Shown piece after piece: positions 35,362 to 44,449 of a stretch of 64,000 nt of DNA. Source of the DNA: JAKALD01 sp963817785 (GTDB lineage Bacteria > Pseudomonadota > Gammaproteobacteria > Burkholderiales > SG8-39). Under the pieces are notes generated by a model, which saw only the letters and a list, made by a program, of their open reading frames with translations, had not been told where the DNA came from and did no database searches. Location: positions 372,001-436,000 of the forward strand of contig CAWFPL010000008.1 in NCBI GenBank assembly GCA_963817785.1. Reading direction: 5' to 3'. Made by a program: the position numbers and the translations under genes. Every line of letters begins with the position of its first letter. Position 1 is the stretch's first letter.

Positions 35362-36183
35362 ATGCGGCGCGGCGAAAATCGCAACCTGCTGCTGATGGTG
35401 CTCCCCGCGCTGATCATCGGCGCGGCCTTCTTCCTGCTGCCGCTCGGACGCCTGATCGTCGTCGGCGGCACGGGCCCGCTCGGCCTGAAAGCCTATGCGG
35501 CGGTGATCACCAACCCCCTGTACTTCAAGGCCCTGATCTCGACCGTCGCGCTGTCGGTCTCGGTGACCGCCGCGACGCTCGCGATCGCCAGCATCGCGGG
35601 AGTCTTCCTCGAGCGCAACACGTTTCGCGGCCGCGACGTCCTGATCTCCCTGCTCACGCTGCCGCTCGCCTTTCCCGGCGTGGTGGTGGGCTTCATGGTG
35701 ATCATGCTCGGCGGCCGCACCGGGCTGCTCGCCACCGCCAGCTCCGCGCTCGGGTTGGGGCGGCTGGTGTTCGCCTACTCGATGATCGGGCTGTTCACCG
35801 GTTACATCTACTTTTCCATCCCCCGGGTGATCCTCACGATCATGGCGGCCGCCGAAAAGCTCGATCCGGCGCTCGAGGAAGCGGCGCGCTCTCTGGGAGC
35901 TGGACGCTGGCAGGTGGTGCGCGACGTGATGCTTCCCGGCCTGGCGCCGGCGCTGCTTGCATCGGGGGCGATGTGCTTCGCCACCTCGATGGGGGCCTTC
36001 GGCACGGCATTCACGCTGGCCACCGACATCCAGGTGCTGCCGATCGTCATCTACACGGAATTCACCCTGCTCGCGAACATCTCGACCGCGGCGGCGCTCA
36101 GCATCGTGCTCGGTCTCATTACCTGGCTCACGCTAGCAGCCTCCCGCGGGCTGGCGGGCGCGACCGCGGCGGCGGCCGGATAG
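35362..36183 (+). CDS. ABC importer permease 1
   Basis: 273 residues, six transmembrane helices, with the EAA-loop motif EEAARSLGAGRWQVVRDVMLPGLAP. Cytoplasmic loop and length are those of PotB/ThiP-half-like permeases. 76 bases after the SBP gene and 6 before the second permease. Probably pairs as a heterodimer with the next gene product. Confidence 0.92.
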   Translation: MRRGENRNLLLMVLPALIIGAAFFLLPLGRLIVVGGTGPLGLKAYAAVITNPLYFKALISTVALSVSVTAATLAIASIAGVFLERNTFRGRDVLISLLTLPLAFPGVVVGFMVIMLGGRTGLLATASSALGLGRLVFAYSMIGLFTGYIYFSIPRVILTIMAAAEKLDPALEEAARSLGAGRWQVVRDVMLPGLAPALLASGAMCFATSMGAFGTAFTLATDIQVLPIVIYTEFTLLANISTAAALSIVLGLITWLTLAASRGLAGATAAAAG

Positions 36184-36189
36184 ACGACG

Positions 36190-37056
36190 ATGCGCCGCAC
36201 GCGCTACTTCTATCTGCAGCTCGGCTTCACGCTGCTCGCATGCGCCTTCCTCATCGTGCCGGTATTCATGTCGATCGTCGCCGGGCTCACCGTCAATTTC
36301 TTCCAGGGCGTCAGCAGCGGGCTCACGCTGCACTGGGTCGGCGTGGTGTGGGGCCTGTACTCGCAGACCATCTACCGCAGCATGTACATCGCGCTGTCGA
36401 CCCTGGTCGTCACCTTGCTCGCCGGCGTGCCGACCGCTTACGTGCTCGCCAAGCGGCCGGGCCTGCTGACGCGGCTGATCGAGGAGTTCCTGGTGCTGCC
36501 GGTGGCGATTCCCGGCTTGGCCATCGCCCTGGCTCTCATCCTGACCTACGGCGGGATGCGCGAGTTCCGCACCAGCTGGCTGTTCATCCTCGTCGGCCAC
36601 GTTCTATATACTCTGCCCTTCATGGTGCGCTCCGTCCTCGCGGTGCTCTCGTCTTTCGATTTCCGCACGCTCGAGGAAGGCGCGGCAAGCCTCGGGGCGG
36701 GATTCTGGACGAGATTCTTCAGCGTCATCCTGCCGAACGCGCGCTCGGGAATCATCGCCGGCTCGCTCACGGTGGTGACCCTGTCGGTCGGCGAGTTCAA
36801 TCTGACCTGGATGCTGCACACGCCCGAAACCATGACCCTGCCGGTCGGCCTCGCCGACAGCTATGCGTCGATGCGCCTCGAGATCGGCAGCGCGTACACC
36901 CTGATCTTCTTCATCATGATCATCCCCCTGCTCATCGCCCTGCAGCGCTACGGTGCGCGGCGCGGCAGCCCGCAGGCGCGCGTCCAGGAGGAGCTGCGGC
37001 GTCCGGCGCTCGGCGCCCCGGCAGCCGCGGCCGGCCCCCGGGGGCCGGCCGCATGA
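36190..37056 (+). CDS. ABC importer permease 2
   Basis: 288 residues, six transmembrane helices. The EAA loop reads EEGAASLGAGFWTRFFSVILPNARSG. PotC-like. The stop overlaps the ATPase start (ATGA), so translation is coupled. A Pro/Ala-rich C-terminal tail of about 25 residues extends past the usual end. Confidence 0.92.
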   Translation: MRRTRYFYLQLGFTLLACAFLIVPVFMSIVAGLTVNFFQGVSSGLTLHWVGVVWGLYSQTIYRSMYIALSTLVVTLLAGVPTAYVLAKRPGLLTRLIEEFLVLPVAIPGLAIALALILTYGGMREFRTSWLFILVGHVLYTLPFMVRSVLAVLSSFDFRTLEEGAASLGAGFWTRFFSVILPNARSGIIAGSLTVVTLSVGEFNLTWMLHTPETMTLPVGLADSYASMRLEIGSAYTLIFFIMIIPLLIALQRYGARRGSPQARVQEELRRPALGAPAAAAGPRGPAA

Positions 37057-38108
37057 GCCCGCCCGAGCGTGCCGCCGGCACGACCATCCGCCTCGTCGAC
37101 TGCGCCAAGACCTTTCCGAACGGCACCCGGGCGCTGGAGCCGACGTCGCTCGCCATCCAGGGCGGCGAGACCATGGTGTTCCTCGGCCCGTCCGGCTGCG
37201 GCAAGACCACGCTGCTGCGCGTCATCGCCGGGCTCGAATCGCCGGACCGCGGCGGCCGCGTCCTGTTCGACGACGAGGACGTGACCGATCTGCCGGTCGA
37301 GCGCCGCAACGTGGGCATGGTGTTCCAGTCCTACGCGCTGTTCCCCAACATGAACGTGGAGGAGAACATCGCCTACGGCCTCAAGGTCCACAAGCTGCCC
37401 CCGGCGGCGCGTGCCAAGGTCGTCGACGAGATGCTGCAGATGATGCAGATCACCGAGCTGCGCGCTCGCCGCATCACGCAACTGTCGGGGGGACAGCGCC
37501 AGCGCGTAGCGCTCGCGCGCGCGATCGCCGTGAAGCCGCGGGTTCTTCTTCTCGACGAGCCGCTCACCGCCCTGGATGCGCTGCTGCGCGAAAGGCTGCG
37601 CATCGAGATCGAGCTGCTGCTGACCTCCCTTGGAATCACCGCTGCCTACGTGACCCACGACCAGGCCGAAGCGATGGCGATCGGCGACCGCGTCGCGGTG
37701 ATGAACAAGGGCGCGGTGATCCAGGTCGGCAGCCCGCGCGAGATCTACTACAAGCCGGCGAGCGCGTTCGTGGCCGACTTCATCGGCACCATGAACCGCG
37801 TGCGCGGGACGGTCCGCGACGGATTTCTCGAGCTGCCGGGCGGGCGCATACCGTGGACGCAGGGCGGCGGCGGGACGGTCGAGGTTCTGTTCCGGCCGAA
37901 CGACGCGCGCATCGTGCCCGAGGATCAGGCGCAGTTCCGCGGCGAGATCGCGCAGCAGTTCTTCCTCGGCGACCGCACCCGGCTGCACGTCGCCGGAATC
38001 GCCGAGGGGCCGATCGTGGTCGAGACCACCGAGCACCGCGAATTCCGCGCGGGCGAGAAGGTCGGCCTGCGCGCCGAGCCCGGCGCGCTGCTGGTGCTGC
38101 GCCGCTGA
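37053..38108 (+). CDS. ABC importer ATP-binding protein
   Basis: 351 residues. Walker A GPSGCGKTTLL, Q-loop VFQSYALFP, signature LSGGQRQRVALARA, Walker B VLLLDEPLTALD and His switch THDQAEAMA are intact. The last 110 residues form the TOBE domain (VRGTVRDGFLELPGG...). PotA/FbpC/PhnT class. Powers uptake with the two permeases upstream. Confidence 0.95.
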   Translation: MSPPERAAGTTIRLVDCAKTFPNGTRALEPTSLAIQGGETMVFLGPSGCGKTTLLRVIAGLESPDRGGRVLFDDEDVTDLPVERRNVGMVFQSYALFPNMNVEENIAYGLKVHKLPPAARAKVVDEMLQMMQITELRARRITQLSGGQRQRVALARAIAVKPRVLLLDEPLTALDALLRERLRIEIELLLTSLGITAAYVTHDQAEAMAIGDRVAVMNKGAVIQVGSPREIYYKPASAFVADFIGTMNRVRGTVRDGFLELPGGRIPWTQGGGGTVEVLFRPNDARIVPEDQAQFRGEIAQQFFLGDRTRLHVAGIAEGPIVVETTEHREFRAGEKVGLRAEPGALLVLRR

Positions 38109-38142
38109 GCCCGCCGGCGCCACGGCTTCGGGAGTTGCAGCC

Positions 38143-38964
38143 ATGCTGATCGCGCAGGTGACCGATACCCACATCAAGGCGGCGGGCAAGCTCGCCTACC
38201 GGATGGTCGACTCGGCGGCGAAGCTCGGAAACTGCGTCGCGCACCTCAACCGGCTCGATCCGCGACCGGACTTCGTCCTTCTCACCGGGGACCTCGTCGA
38301 CCTCGGCCGGGCGGAGGAATACGCGCTGCTGCGCGAGATCCTGGCGCCGCTGCGTATGCCTCTTTACGTCATCCCGGGAAACCACGACGAACGCGCCGCG
38401 CTGCGGGAGGCATTCGCCGACCACGCGTATCTGCCGCGCGACGGGGAATTCCTGCATTACGTTCTCGAAGACTACCCGGTACGCCTGATCGGTCTCGACA
38501 CCACCGTTCCCGGGAAGCAGTACGGCGCGCTGTGCGACGAGCGCATGGCCTGGCTGGCCGAGCAGCTCGCGCGCGCGCCGAGCCGGACGACCGTTCTGTT
38601 CATGCACCATCCGCCGTTCCTTACCGGTCTGGCCAACATGGACTGGCAGAACTGCCGCAACGGCGACGCACTGGGAGCGCTCGTGAGGCGCCACCCGCAG
38701 GTGATCCGCATCCTGTGCGGCCACGTGCACCGGCCGATCCATCTCCAGTGGTGCGGGGTCACCGCGAGCATCGCCCCGAGCCCGTCGCACTCGTGCGTCC
38801 TGGACCTCAATCGCGACGCCTCGCACGATTTCGTGCTCGAGCCGCCGACGTGCGAGCTGCACTACTGGCGCGAGGACACGGGTCTCGTCAGCCACCTGAG
38901 TTTCATCGGCGACTACGGCGGCCGGTTCCCCTTCTACGATGCCGCGGGCAAACTGATCGATTGA
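38143..38964 (+). CDS. class III phosphodiesterase, GpdQ-like glycerophosphodiesterase
   Basis: 273 residues. The dinuclear metal ligands fall almost exactly at those known for Enterobacter GpdQ: D8 and H10 (VTDTHI), D50 (LTGDLVD), N80 (GNHDE), H156 (FMHHPP), and H194/H196 (GHVHRP). GpdQ hydrolyses glycerophosphodiesters and other phosphodiesters. There is no signal peptide, so it works in the cytosol. It is the last gene of the ABC importer operon, 34 bases after the ATPase, which supports import of a phosphodiester followed by its hydrolysis. Confidence 0.9.
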   Translation: MLIAQVTDTHIKAAGKLAYRMVDSAAKLGNCVAHLNRLDPRPDFVLLTGDLVDLGRAEEYALLREILAPLRMPLYVIPGNHDERAALREAFADHAYLPRDGEFLHYVLEDYPVRLIGLDTTVPGKQYGALCDERMAWLAEQLARAPSRTTVLFMHHPPFLTGLANMDWQNCRNGDALGALVRRHPQVIRILCGHVHRPIHLQWCGVTASIAPSPSHSCVLDLNRDASHDFVLEPPTCELHYWREDTGLVSHLSFIGDYGGRFPFYDAAGKLID

Positions 38965-39028
38965 GCCGCCGACGGACGCCGGTCGGCCGGCCATTCGCCC
39001 GTCCGAGGGTGTGGCGTAGCGCGCAGCC

Positions 39029-39045
39029 TAGCCGATCTTTAACAC
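39029..39045 (+). repeat. left terminal inverted repeat of the IS
   Basis: TAGCCGATCTTTAACAC; exact reverse complement at 41088-41104. Confidence 0.92.
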
Positions 39046-39104
39046 CGCTCTGAACTGTGCTTGACCGATCAATGGCTTAGACGGCCGTTGGCAGTCAAGT
39101 GGCA

Positions 39105-40949
39105 CTACAACGGCGTATTTCTGCTTGAGTGGAAGGTTTTGCGGATTCCGCCGGGGTTGTGGTCAAGAGCCAGAGCGTCGTAGAGCCGAGCGAGCTCGGC
39201 TTCAGGCCGCGAGGCCTTACGCACACTCAAGATGCGGCCGCCGCGAGTGTTGAACGAGCTGGTGCTGCGGCGCTGGATGCGCAAGATCCCCCGCAGGCTC
39301 GTCCAACTGGCATGGATGCCGCGATCGGCGAGCCGGGTGCGAATGATCTGCACGAACTGGTAGGCAAGCACCGAGATGAACAGGTGAGCTTCGCTGCGCG
39401 AGTCCTTGTGGTGGAAGATGGGACGAAGTCCCAGTTCGGACTTGAGGCTGCGGAACACCGCCTCGAGCTCGGTGAGCATGATGTAGGTGCGCCACATCTG
39501 CTCGGGTGTCCAGGACGTTTCGTTGCTGCGTAGGCAATAGACACCCGGGTCGGTCATTTGCGAGCCGGGGCGAGGCTCCTTGGCCCAATTGAGCGAGACG
39601 ACCTTCGCCCCTGAGGCCTCGGTCTGATATTCGATGTGGTAGTGCTGGCCGATGCCATGCGATTTTTCCTTGAGCCGGCCGATACGCTCGGTGATGCTGA
39701 CCAAGCGCTTGTCGGTGCGGGGCCTGCCGAGCCCCTGGCGTAGTTTCTCGAGCCCCTGCTCGAAGCGCTGGGTGAGCCCGGCGACGATGGCGAGTTCCTT
39801 TTGCTCGCGTTGCGCGGAATGGCAATACAGGCGAGCTTCCTGGAGCTCAGGAATGAGAACCTTCTGCAGGCGAATGTGCCCGCCGTCGGCGGCGCGGATC
39901 TGCACCGCTTGAGCGGGATCGAACTGCCGGTTGCGCTCGCGCGAGACGACCAAATAGCGATAGCCCTGCGCTTTCAGCCAGGCGAGGTTGTCCTCGGTAG
40001 CGATGCCCCGGTCCATTACCACCAAGGCGCCGGCTGGAGCCCGTAGTCCTGCGAGCATGCTCTGCAGCGTGCGCGCCTCGACTGCGTTGCCGGCGAACAC
40101 CTGCGAGCGCCTGACGAAGCCGCTTTGATCGAGCACCAGTCCCAAGGTGAGCAACAGACACTCGGAACGCTTTTCCTTGGAGTGGCCACGGGCCGCTTTT
40201 GCGCTGCCCTTGAGCTCACCCTCCAAGTAGGTGTTGGTGAGGTCATAGAGCGTGACAGTGCACTCCAGCCCAAAGAGCCCCCGCACCCGCTCGAAGAGCA
40301 ACGCCTCGATCCTTGCCTGGTGACGCAGAAGCAGGTCGGAGGCGCGATACAGCCGCATCAGCGGCATCGTCTCGAAATCGAACTCGAGCATCTCACCGAG
40401 CGCCGACTCGTTTCTCAGCCAGCCCCAGGTGGCAAGCTCGGAAGCGGGCTGCGCCATACGCGCAATCACGTTGCCGATCGCCGCCGCCGACTGAGCGCGC
40501 TTGAACCCCAGCCGCTCAAGCTCCTGCACAAAGCCGATCTCGCGCATCACCGACAGCGCCACGTGCTCGACACCGATCGAGCGCGGCTCAAGCACCTCCA
40601 GCGAATCCGGATCGACCTCGACGTAGACTTTCTCTGCCTTCGCTGAGGATGCCGAGCGCAGGCTACTTACATGATGCCCATGGCGCAGCAGCAACTGCGC
40701 CGCGTATTGCTGTGCAAGTAGCTCCAGTTCCGAATCTGCGGGCAGCAGCGCCTCCTGACCCCCGAGAATGTCTTCAATGCGACCGCAAAGTGAAGGCCAG
40801 TCTTGCCGTGCTATCCCGAAATGCCGCCCCAGATTGAGCAGCGTCAGCTGCCGAACACGCTTTCCCACGCGCTCGGAGCGCACCAGCCGGTGTGTCGCGT
40901 AGGACTCGCCCGTGCTCTTGTTATGGGTGCGAACTCGTCGGATGTACAT
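39105..40949 (-). CDS. IS1634-family transposase
   Basis: 614 residues, uninterrupted. DDE transposase of the IS4-like superfamily: an early Asp in VVMDRGIATEDNLAWL, and the late E in ELEAVFRSLKSELGLRP (the E-x6-K region). The N-terminal MYIRRVRTHNKSTGESYATH is usual for IS1634-type proteins. ATG at 40949. The right-hand IS end would hold its promoter; CATAAAAT about 45 bases from the start is a possible -10. Likely functional. Confidence 0.94.
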   Translation of the reverse strand: MYIRRVRTHNKSTGESYATHRLVRSERVGKRVRQLTLLNLGRHFGIARQDWPSLCGRIEDILGGQEALLPADSELELLAQQYAAQLLLRHGHHVSSLRSASSAKAEKVYVEVDPDSLEVLEPRSIGVEHVALSVMREIGFVQELERLGFKRAQSAAAIGNVIARMAQPASELATWGWLRNESALGEMLEFDFETMPLMRLYRASDLLLRHQARIEALLFERVRGLFGLECTVTLYDLTNTYLEGELKGSAKAARGHSKEKRSECLLLTLGLVLDQSGFVRRSQVFAGNAVEARTLQSMLAGLRAPAGALVVMDRGIATEDNLAWLKAQGYRYLVVSRERNRQFDPAQAVQIRAADGGHIRLQKVLIPELQEARLYCHSAQREQKELAIVAGLTQRFEQGLEKLRQGLGRPRTDKRLVSITERIGRLKEKSHGIGQHYHIEYQTEASGAKVVSLNWAKEPRPGSQMTDPGVYCLRSNETSWTPEQMWRTYIMLTELEAVFRSLKSELGLRPIFHHKDSRSEAHLFISVLAYQFVQIIRTRLADRGIHASWTSLRGILRIQRRSTSSFNTRGGRILSVRKASRPEAELARLYDALALDHNPGGIRKTFHSSRNTPL

Positions 40950-41087
40950 ACCGGCGCGAGCATAGGTCAGTCGCTCGCGCAGATCGCATCAGCACGAAAA
41001 TTTTATGGCACTACATTTCGACGTCTCGAACCACTACCAACCAAAACCGACACTTACGCTTCTCTCAATTCCTCCGAGAGCGAAATC

Positions 41088-41104
41088 GTGTTAAAGATCG
41101 GCTA
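41088..41104 (-). repeat. right terminal inverted repeat of the IS
   Basis: Exact reverse complement of 39029-39045. The IS ends 41 bases before the end of the convergent-side lipoprotein gene. Confidence 0.92.
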
Positions 41105-41145
41105 GCGCGCCGATGTGACCGTTTCGTGCCCCCCCGCCTGCCGGC

Positions 41146-41646
41146 TCACGGCTCCCCTTGCGGCAGCGACACCGCGCGCAGGCGGAAGCGCCCGTCGTCG
41201 TCGAACAGCCAGGTTTCCATCAGCGCCACCGATTCGTAGCGGCCGAGCAGGCGCGGATTCGGGCGCGGAAACGGCGCCGCGCGCCGCACGCTCGCGAGCG
41301 CCCGCGCCACCAGCTTCGAAGTGCCCGCCCGCTCGGGCGCGCGGTACAGCTCCACGCGCACCGGCCGGCCGGTGGCGTCGATCTCCAGGCGGTAGACGAT
41401 CACCGCGCGCAGGAAGAACTGCGGGCGGCCCTCGTAGACCTGGCCGGCGCTCGCCGCCTGCACGCTCTGGGCGACCTCGCGCTCGTATTCGGCCAGGCTG
41501 CGCGCGCTCGAAAGCGGCGCGAGCGGCGCGGGCGGAAGCTTCTTTGGCGGCGAGACGCTGCAGGCAGCGAGGCCCGCGAGCAGGACCGCGACGCCGAGCC
41601 AGGCGGCACGTGGCAATCGATTGAGATGCGGATCGCGCAATGACAT
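41146..41646 (-). CDS. lipoprotein with TonB C-terminal-like domain
   Basis: 166 residues. Signal with lipobox LAGLAAC (Cys28), so probably lipid-anchored. After a Pro-rich linker, the C-terminal ~90 residues (YRLEIDATGRPVRVELYRAPERAG, VARALASVRRAAPFPRP) follow the TonB C-terminal fold: I-D-x-x-G-R-V motif and APFP. Such short proteins are usually called energy transducer TonB-like but lack the TonB membrane helix. No ExbBD nearby. IS1634 inserted just beyond its 3' end. Confidence 0.78.
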   Translation of the reverse strand: MSLRDPHLNRLPRAAWLGVAVLLAGLAACSVSPPKKLPPAPLAPLSSARSLAEYEREVAQSVQAASAGQVYEGRPQFFLRAVIVYRLEIDATGRPVRVELYRAPERAGTSKLVARALASVRRAAPFPRPNPRLLGRYESVALMETWLFDDDGRFRLRAVSLPQGEP

Positions 41647-41808
41647 GCGCCGATCTTAGGCAGCGCGCCGGAAGCGCTGCGGCGGTTTCGCTGCAGACGC
41701 AGGAATTCGTCGCAGCGCAACGACACTGCGACGCCCAACCGTCGCCGCGCACCGACAGCCGAAGCAATGACGCACGCGATCGGGCGCACCCGATCGCGTG
41801 CCGGGCGG

Positions 41809-42168
41809 TTACTTCTTCTTGTTATTGATCCCGTAGAAGTAGCTCGTGAGCTCCGCCACTTTCTCGTCGGGAACCGGGCAGCCGAAGGCCTTCTGCATCT
41901 TGGTGACCTCGACCTTCCAGGTGTCCATCGACATCGGCGGCTGGGTCGTCACCATTCCCGCCGAGTGGCAGATCAGGCAGTAGTGCGTGTCGCCCGCGCC
42001 GGGGCCCCGAAAAGTTCGCGAGGCCTTGGGGAACGTAACTTTGACGGACTTGAGCACGATGCGCGGCGCCATGCCGGCCTTTTCCGCCGCCGGTCCGGCG
42101 TGGGCCGGCGCGGCGAGCGCGAGGGCGAGCGGCAGCGCGCCCAGGAAACGAACGATGTTCTTGGTCAT
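41809..42168 (-). CDS. sorB: sulfite dehydrogenase cytochrome c subunit
   Basis: 119 residues. Sec signal peptide to about residue 24 (AHA-G). One haem c site C64-x2-C67-H68 (CLICHSAG), and Met ligands possible in the QPPMSMD stretch. Follows the molybdenum subunit by 14 bases, as in SorAB of Starkeya, where SorB passes electrons from sulfite oxidation to the respiratory chain. Periplasmic. Confidence 0.9.
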   Translation of the reverse strand: MTKNIVRFLGALPLALALAAPAHAGPAAEKAGMAPRIVLKSVKVTFPKASRTFRGPGAGDTHYCLICHSAGMVTTQPPMSMDTWKVEVTKMQKAFGCPVPDEKVAELTSYFYGINNKKK

Positions 42169-42182
42169 TGTCGTGTCTCCCC

Positions 42183-43439
42183 CTAGACCGCGCGCACCGA
42201 CACGCGCTCGATCACGTTGCGCATGAACCCGGCGGGATTCCAGTTCGGCTGATCCGTCTGGCCCTGCCCGTCGGCGTTCACCGCCTTCACCATCAGCGCG
42301 AGCTCGCCCTTCTTCGCCGGCGTGAAATGCGTCTCCCAGGCGCGGAAGCTGTACTTGCCGTGGTCCTTGCCCAGCGTCGCGTCCTGCCAGGTCGCGCCGC
42401 CGTCGGCGGAGAACATGACCTTCGCGACCCCGGCGTCGCCGCCGAAGGCGATGCCGCGCACCAGGGTGTGGCGCTTCACGTGCACCACCGACCCGGCGTG
42501 CAGGTTGGTGATGAACGAGCGCGTGTTCATCTTGTTGATCGGCACCATCTTCAAGCCCGCCTGCCCCGGCTTCATGTCGGCGCCCGGCGTGTCCGGGATG
42601 AGGTACGCGGTCTTCATCCAGAAGTTGTCGTCGGGCTTGGTCAGGACCTCGATGTCGTCGAGCATCTTGACCCAGTAGGTCGCGTACCAGCCCGGAACCA
42701 CCAGGCGCAGCGGGAAACCGTTCAGCAGCGGCAGCTGCTGGCCGTTCATCGCGTACGCGATCATCACCTCGCCGTCCATCGCGTGATCGACGTCGAGCGA
42801 TTTCATGAAATCCGGTGTCTTGGGCTCGACGCCCTTGTCGACGCCATTGAAGCGCACCTGCACCGCCCCGGCCGCGAGGCCCGCTTTCGCGAGCACGTCC
42901 TTCAGCCGGACCCCGGTCCAGACGGCGTTGCCCATCGCGCCGTTGCCCCATTCGCCGCCGGAAACCCGCGGCGCGAAGAAGCCGCGGCTGTTGCCCGAGC
43001 ACTGGCATACCGCGGCCACCTGCACCGGCTCGTAGTCGTCGATCAGCTCCTTCAGCGTGAGTTCCACCGGGCTGCTCACCGCCCCGTGGACACGCAGCCT
43101 GAAGCTGTCCACATTGATCGAATCGGGAACGTCCGCCAGATGCCAGCGTACGAAAAACTCGCTGTTGGGCGTAAAGACGCGATTGTCGTAGACGTGGAAC
43201 GGCGTCTCCAGCAGCGGCGGACGGGTGCGCTGCAGGATCATGCTGCCCTTCTGCGGAAAGCGCGCGAGGCGCCGCCCGCCGTTGGCGAACGGCAGCTCGA
43301 TCATGCCCGCCGCAAACGCGGAAGCCGCCTCGCCCGCGAGCAGGCCCGCGCCGCCGAGCAACCCGGCCATGCGCAGCAGATTGCGCCTCTGTGTGTCGAT
43401 CCGCCTGTCGGCGGACTCCTGGTGCTGATTGGGTTTCAT
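42183..43439 (-). CDS. sorA: sulfite dehydrogenase molybdopterin subunit (Tat-exported)
   Basis: 418 residues of the sulfite oxidase family. Tat signal QRRNLLRMAGLLGGAGL. The molybdenum-binding Cys is C147 in QCSGNSRGFF, with RVSGGEWGNGAMGN next to it. The Mo-binding domain (about 110-310) is followed by the Ig-like dimerisation domain with VMFSADGGATWQDATLG. Oxidises sulfite to sulfate in the periplasm, passing electrons to SorB encoded downstream. A SoxC role is less likely as no sox genes are near. Confidence 0.92.
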   Translation of the reverse strand: MKPNQHQESADRRIDTQRRNLLRMAGLLGGAGLLAGEAASAFAAGMIELPFANGGRRLARFPQKGSMILQRTRPPLLETPFHVYDNRVFTPNSEFFVRWHLADVPDSINVDSFRLRVHGAVSSPVELTLKELIDDYEPVQVAAVCQCSGNSRGFFAPRVSGGEWGNGAMGNAVWTGVRLKDVLAKAGLAAGAVQVRFNGVDKGVEPKTPDFMKSLDVDHAMDGEVMIAYAMNGQQLPLLNGFPLRLVVPGWYATYWVKMLDDIEVLTKPDDNFWMKTAYLIPDTPGADMKPGQAGLKMVPINKMNTRSFITNLHAGSVVHVKRHTLVRGIAFGGDAGVAKVMFSADGGATWQDATLGKDHGKYSFRAWETHFTPAKKGELALMVKAVNADGQGQTDQPNWNPAGFMRNVIERVSVRAV

Positions 43440-43540
43440 CCCGGTCTCCTCCCGTTTCTGTTCTCTCGGTGTTGCGCCTGCTCGGCAGCCGGCCGACGGT
43501 GGCAGCGGAATACCGCCGCCCGAGCATCAGTCTAGTAGCG

Positions 43541-43561
43541 TATTGTGAATTAGTTCAATAA
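43541..43561. promoter_or_regulatory. AT-rich symmetric patch between sorA and an SDR gene
   Basis: TATTGTGAATTAGTTCAATAA stands out in a GC-rich context. TGAA-TTAG-TTCA is a perfect inverted core with partial symmetry outside. It lies about 100 bases before sorA and 130 before the SDR; it may be an operator or a promoter element of sorAB. Confidence 0.35.
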
Positions 43562-43690
43562 GGGATCCTGCTGCAGCCATAGCGGCACCTTGTACGCCGC
43601 ATCCGGCGCGCGCCTCGAGCCGGCGAAGGCCGGGCGAGGCCCTGTAGTACGATCCCCGCCTTCGGGGATTTCCAATTGGGGGGAGGCAAT

Positions 43691-44449
43691 ATGGGCGCGC
43701 AAGGCAAAGTAGCCATCGTCACCGGCGCGGGCACCGGTATCGGCAAGGCGGTCGCGCTCGCGCTGCTGGGGAACGGCTACCGGGTGGCGCTCGCCGGGCG
43801 GCGCCAGGAGCTGCTCGACAAGGCGCTGCAGGACGCCGGAGCGAACGGCGCGCGCGGGCTCGCCGTCGCCGCCGACATCGGCAAGCCGGAGCAGGTGCGC
43901 GCGCTGTTCGCCCGGGTGAAGGAGAGCTGGGGGCGCCTGGACGTGCTGTTCAACAACGCCGGCATGGGGGCGCCCGCGATCCCGATGGAGGACCTCAGCT
44001 ACGAGCAGTGGAAGGCGGTCGTCGACGTCAACCTCACCGGCATGTTCCTGTGCTCGCAGGAGGCGATCCGCATCATGAAGAACCAGAGCCCGCGCGGCGG
44101 GCGCATCATCAACAACGGCTCGATCTCGGCGCACGCGCCGCGCCCCTACTCGGTGCCCTACACCGCCACCAAGCACGCGGTCACCGGGCTGACCAAGTGT
44201 ATCTCGCTCGACGGCCGGCAGCACGACATCGCCTGCGGGCAGATCGACATCGGCAACGCGGCCACCGAGATGACCGAGCGCATGAAGAACGGCGTGCCGC
44301 AGGCCAACGGCACCATCGCGGTCGAGCCGCGCATGGACGTCGGCCACGTGGCAAGCGCGGTACTGTACATGGCGGCCCTGCCGCTGGACGCCAACGTGCA
44401 GTTCATGACCATCATGGCGAGCAAAATGCCGTTCGTGGGCCGCGGCTGA
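43691..44449 (+). CDS. short-chain dehydrogenase/reductase
   Basis: 252 residues. TGAGTGIG cofactor loop, NNAGMG, catalytic Ser in GSISAHAPRP and Y-x3-K in YTATK. GGGGGGAGG ribosome site at proper spacing before the ATG at 43691. Divergent from sorA. Stop directly abuts the GTG of the EamA transporter. Confidence 0.92.
   Translation: MGAQGKVAIVTGAGTGIGKAVALALLGNGYRVALAGRRQELLDKALQDAGANGARGLAVAADIGKPEQVRALFARVKESWGRLDVLFNNAGMGAPAIPMEDLSYEQWKAVVDVNLTGMFLCSQEAIRIMKNQSPRGGRIINNGSISAHAPRPYSVPYTATKHAVTGLTKCISLDGRQHDIACGQIDIGNAATEMTERMKNGVPQANGTIAVEPRMDVGHVASAVLYMAALPLDANVQFMTIMASKMPFVGRG

Larger units (their letters stand above)
39029..41104 (-). mobile_element. IS1634-type insertion sequence, apparently complete
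   Basis: Bounded by 17-base perfect inverted repeats (18 if the flanking C/G is counted). It contains one full-length transposase gene, 60 bases of non-coding sequence at the left end and about 140 at the right. The base composition is visibly less GC-rich than the host genes. No clear target duplication flanks it: the left side reads GCGCAGCC, the right GCGCGCCG. It sits between the GpdQ-like gene and a lipoprotein gene and interrupts no recognisable gene. Confidence 0.9.

Noticed and set aside
34272..37056. Calling the ABC system an iron(III) or polyamine transporter
   Set aside because: The family allows it, but the GpdQ-like gene at the end of the operon argues for a phosphorus-containing ligand, so the substrate was left open.
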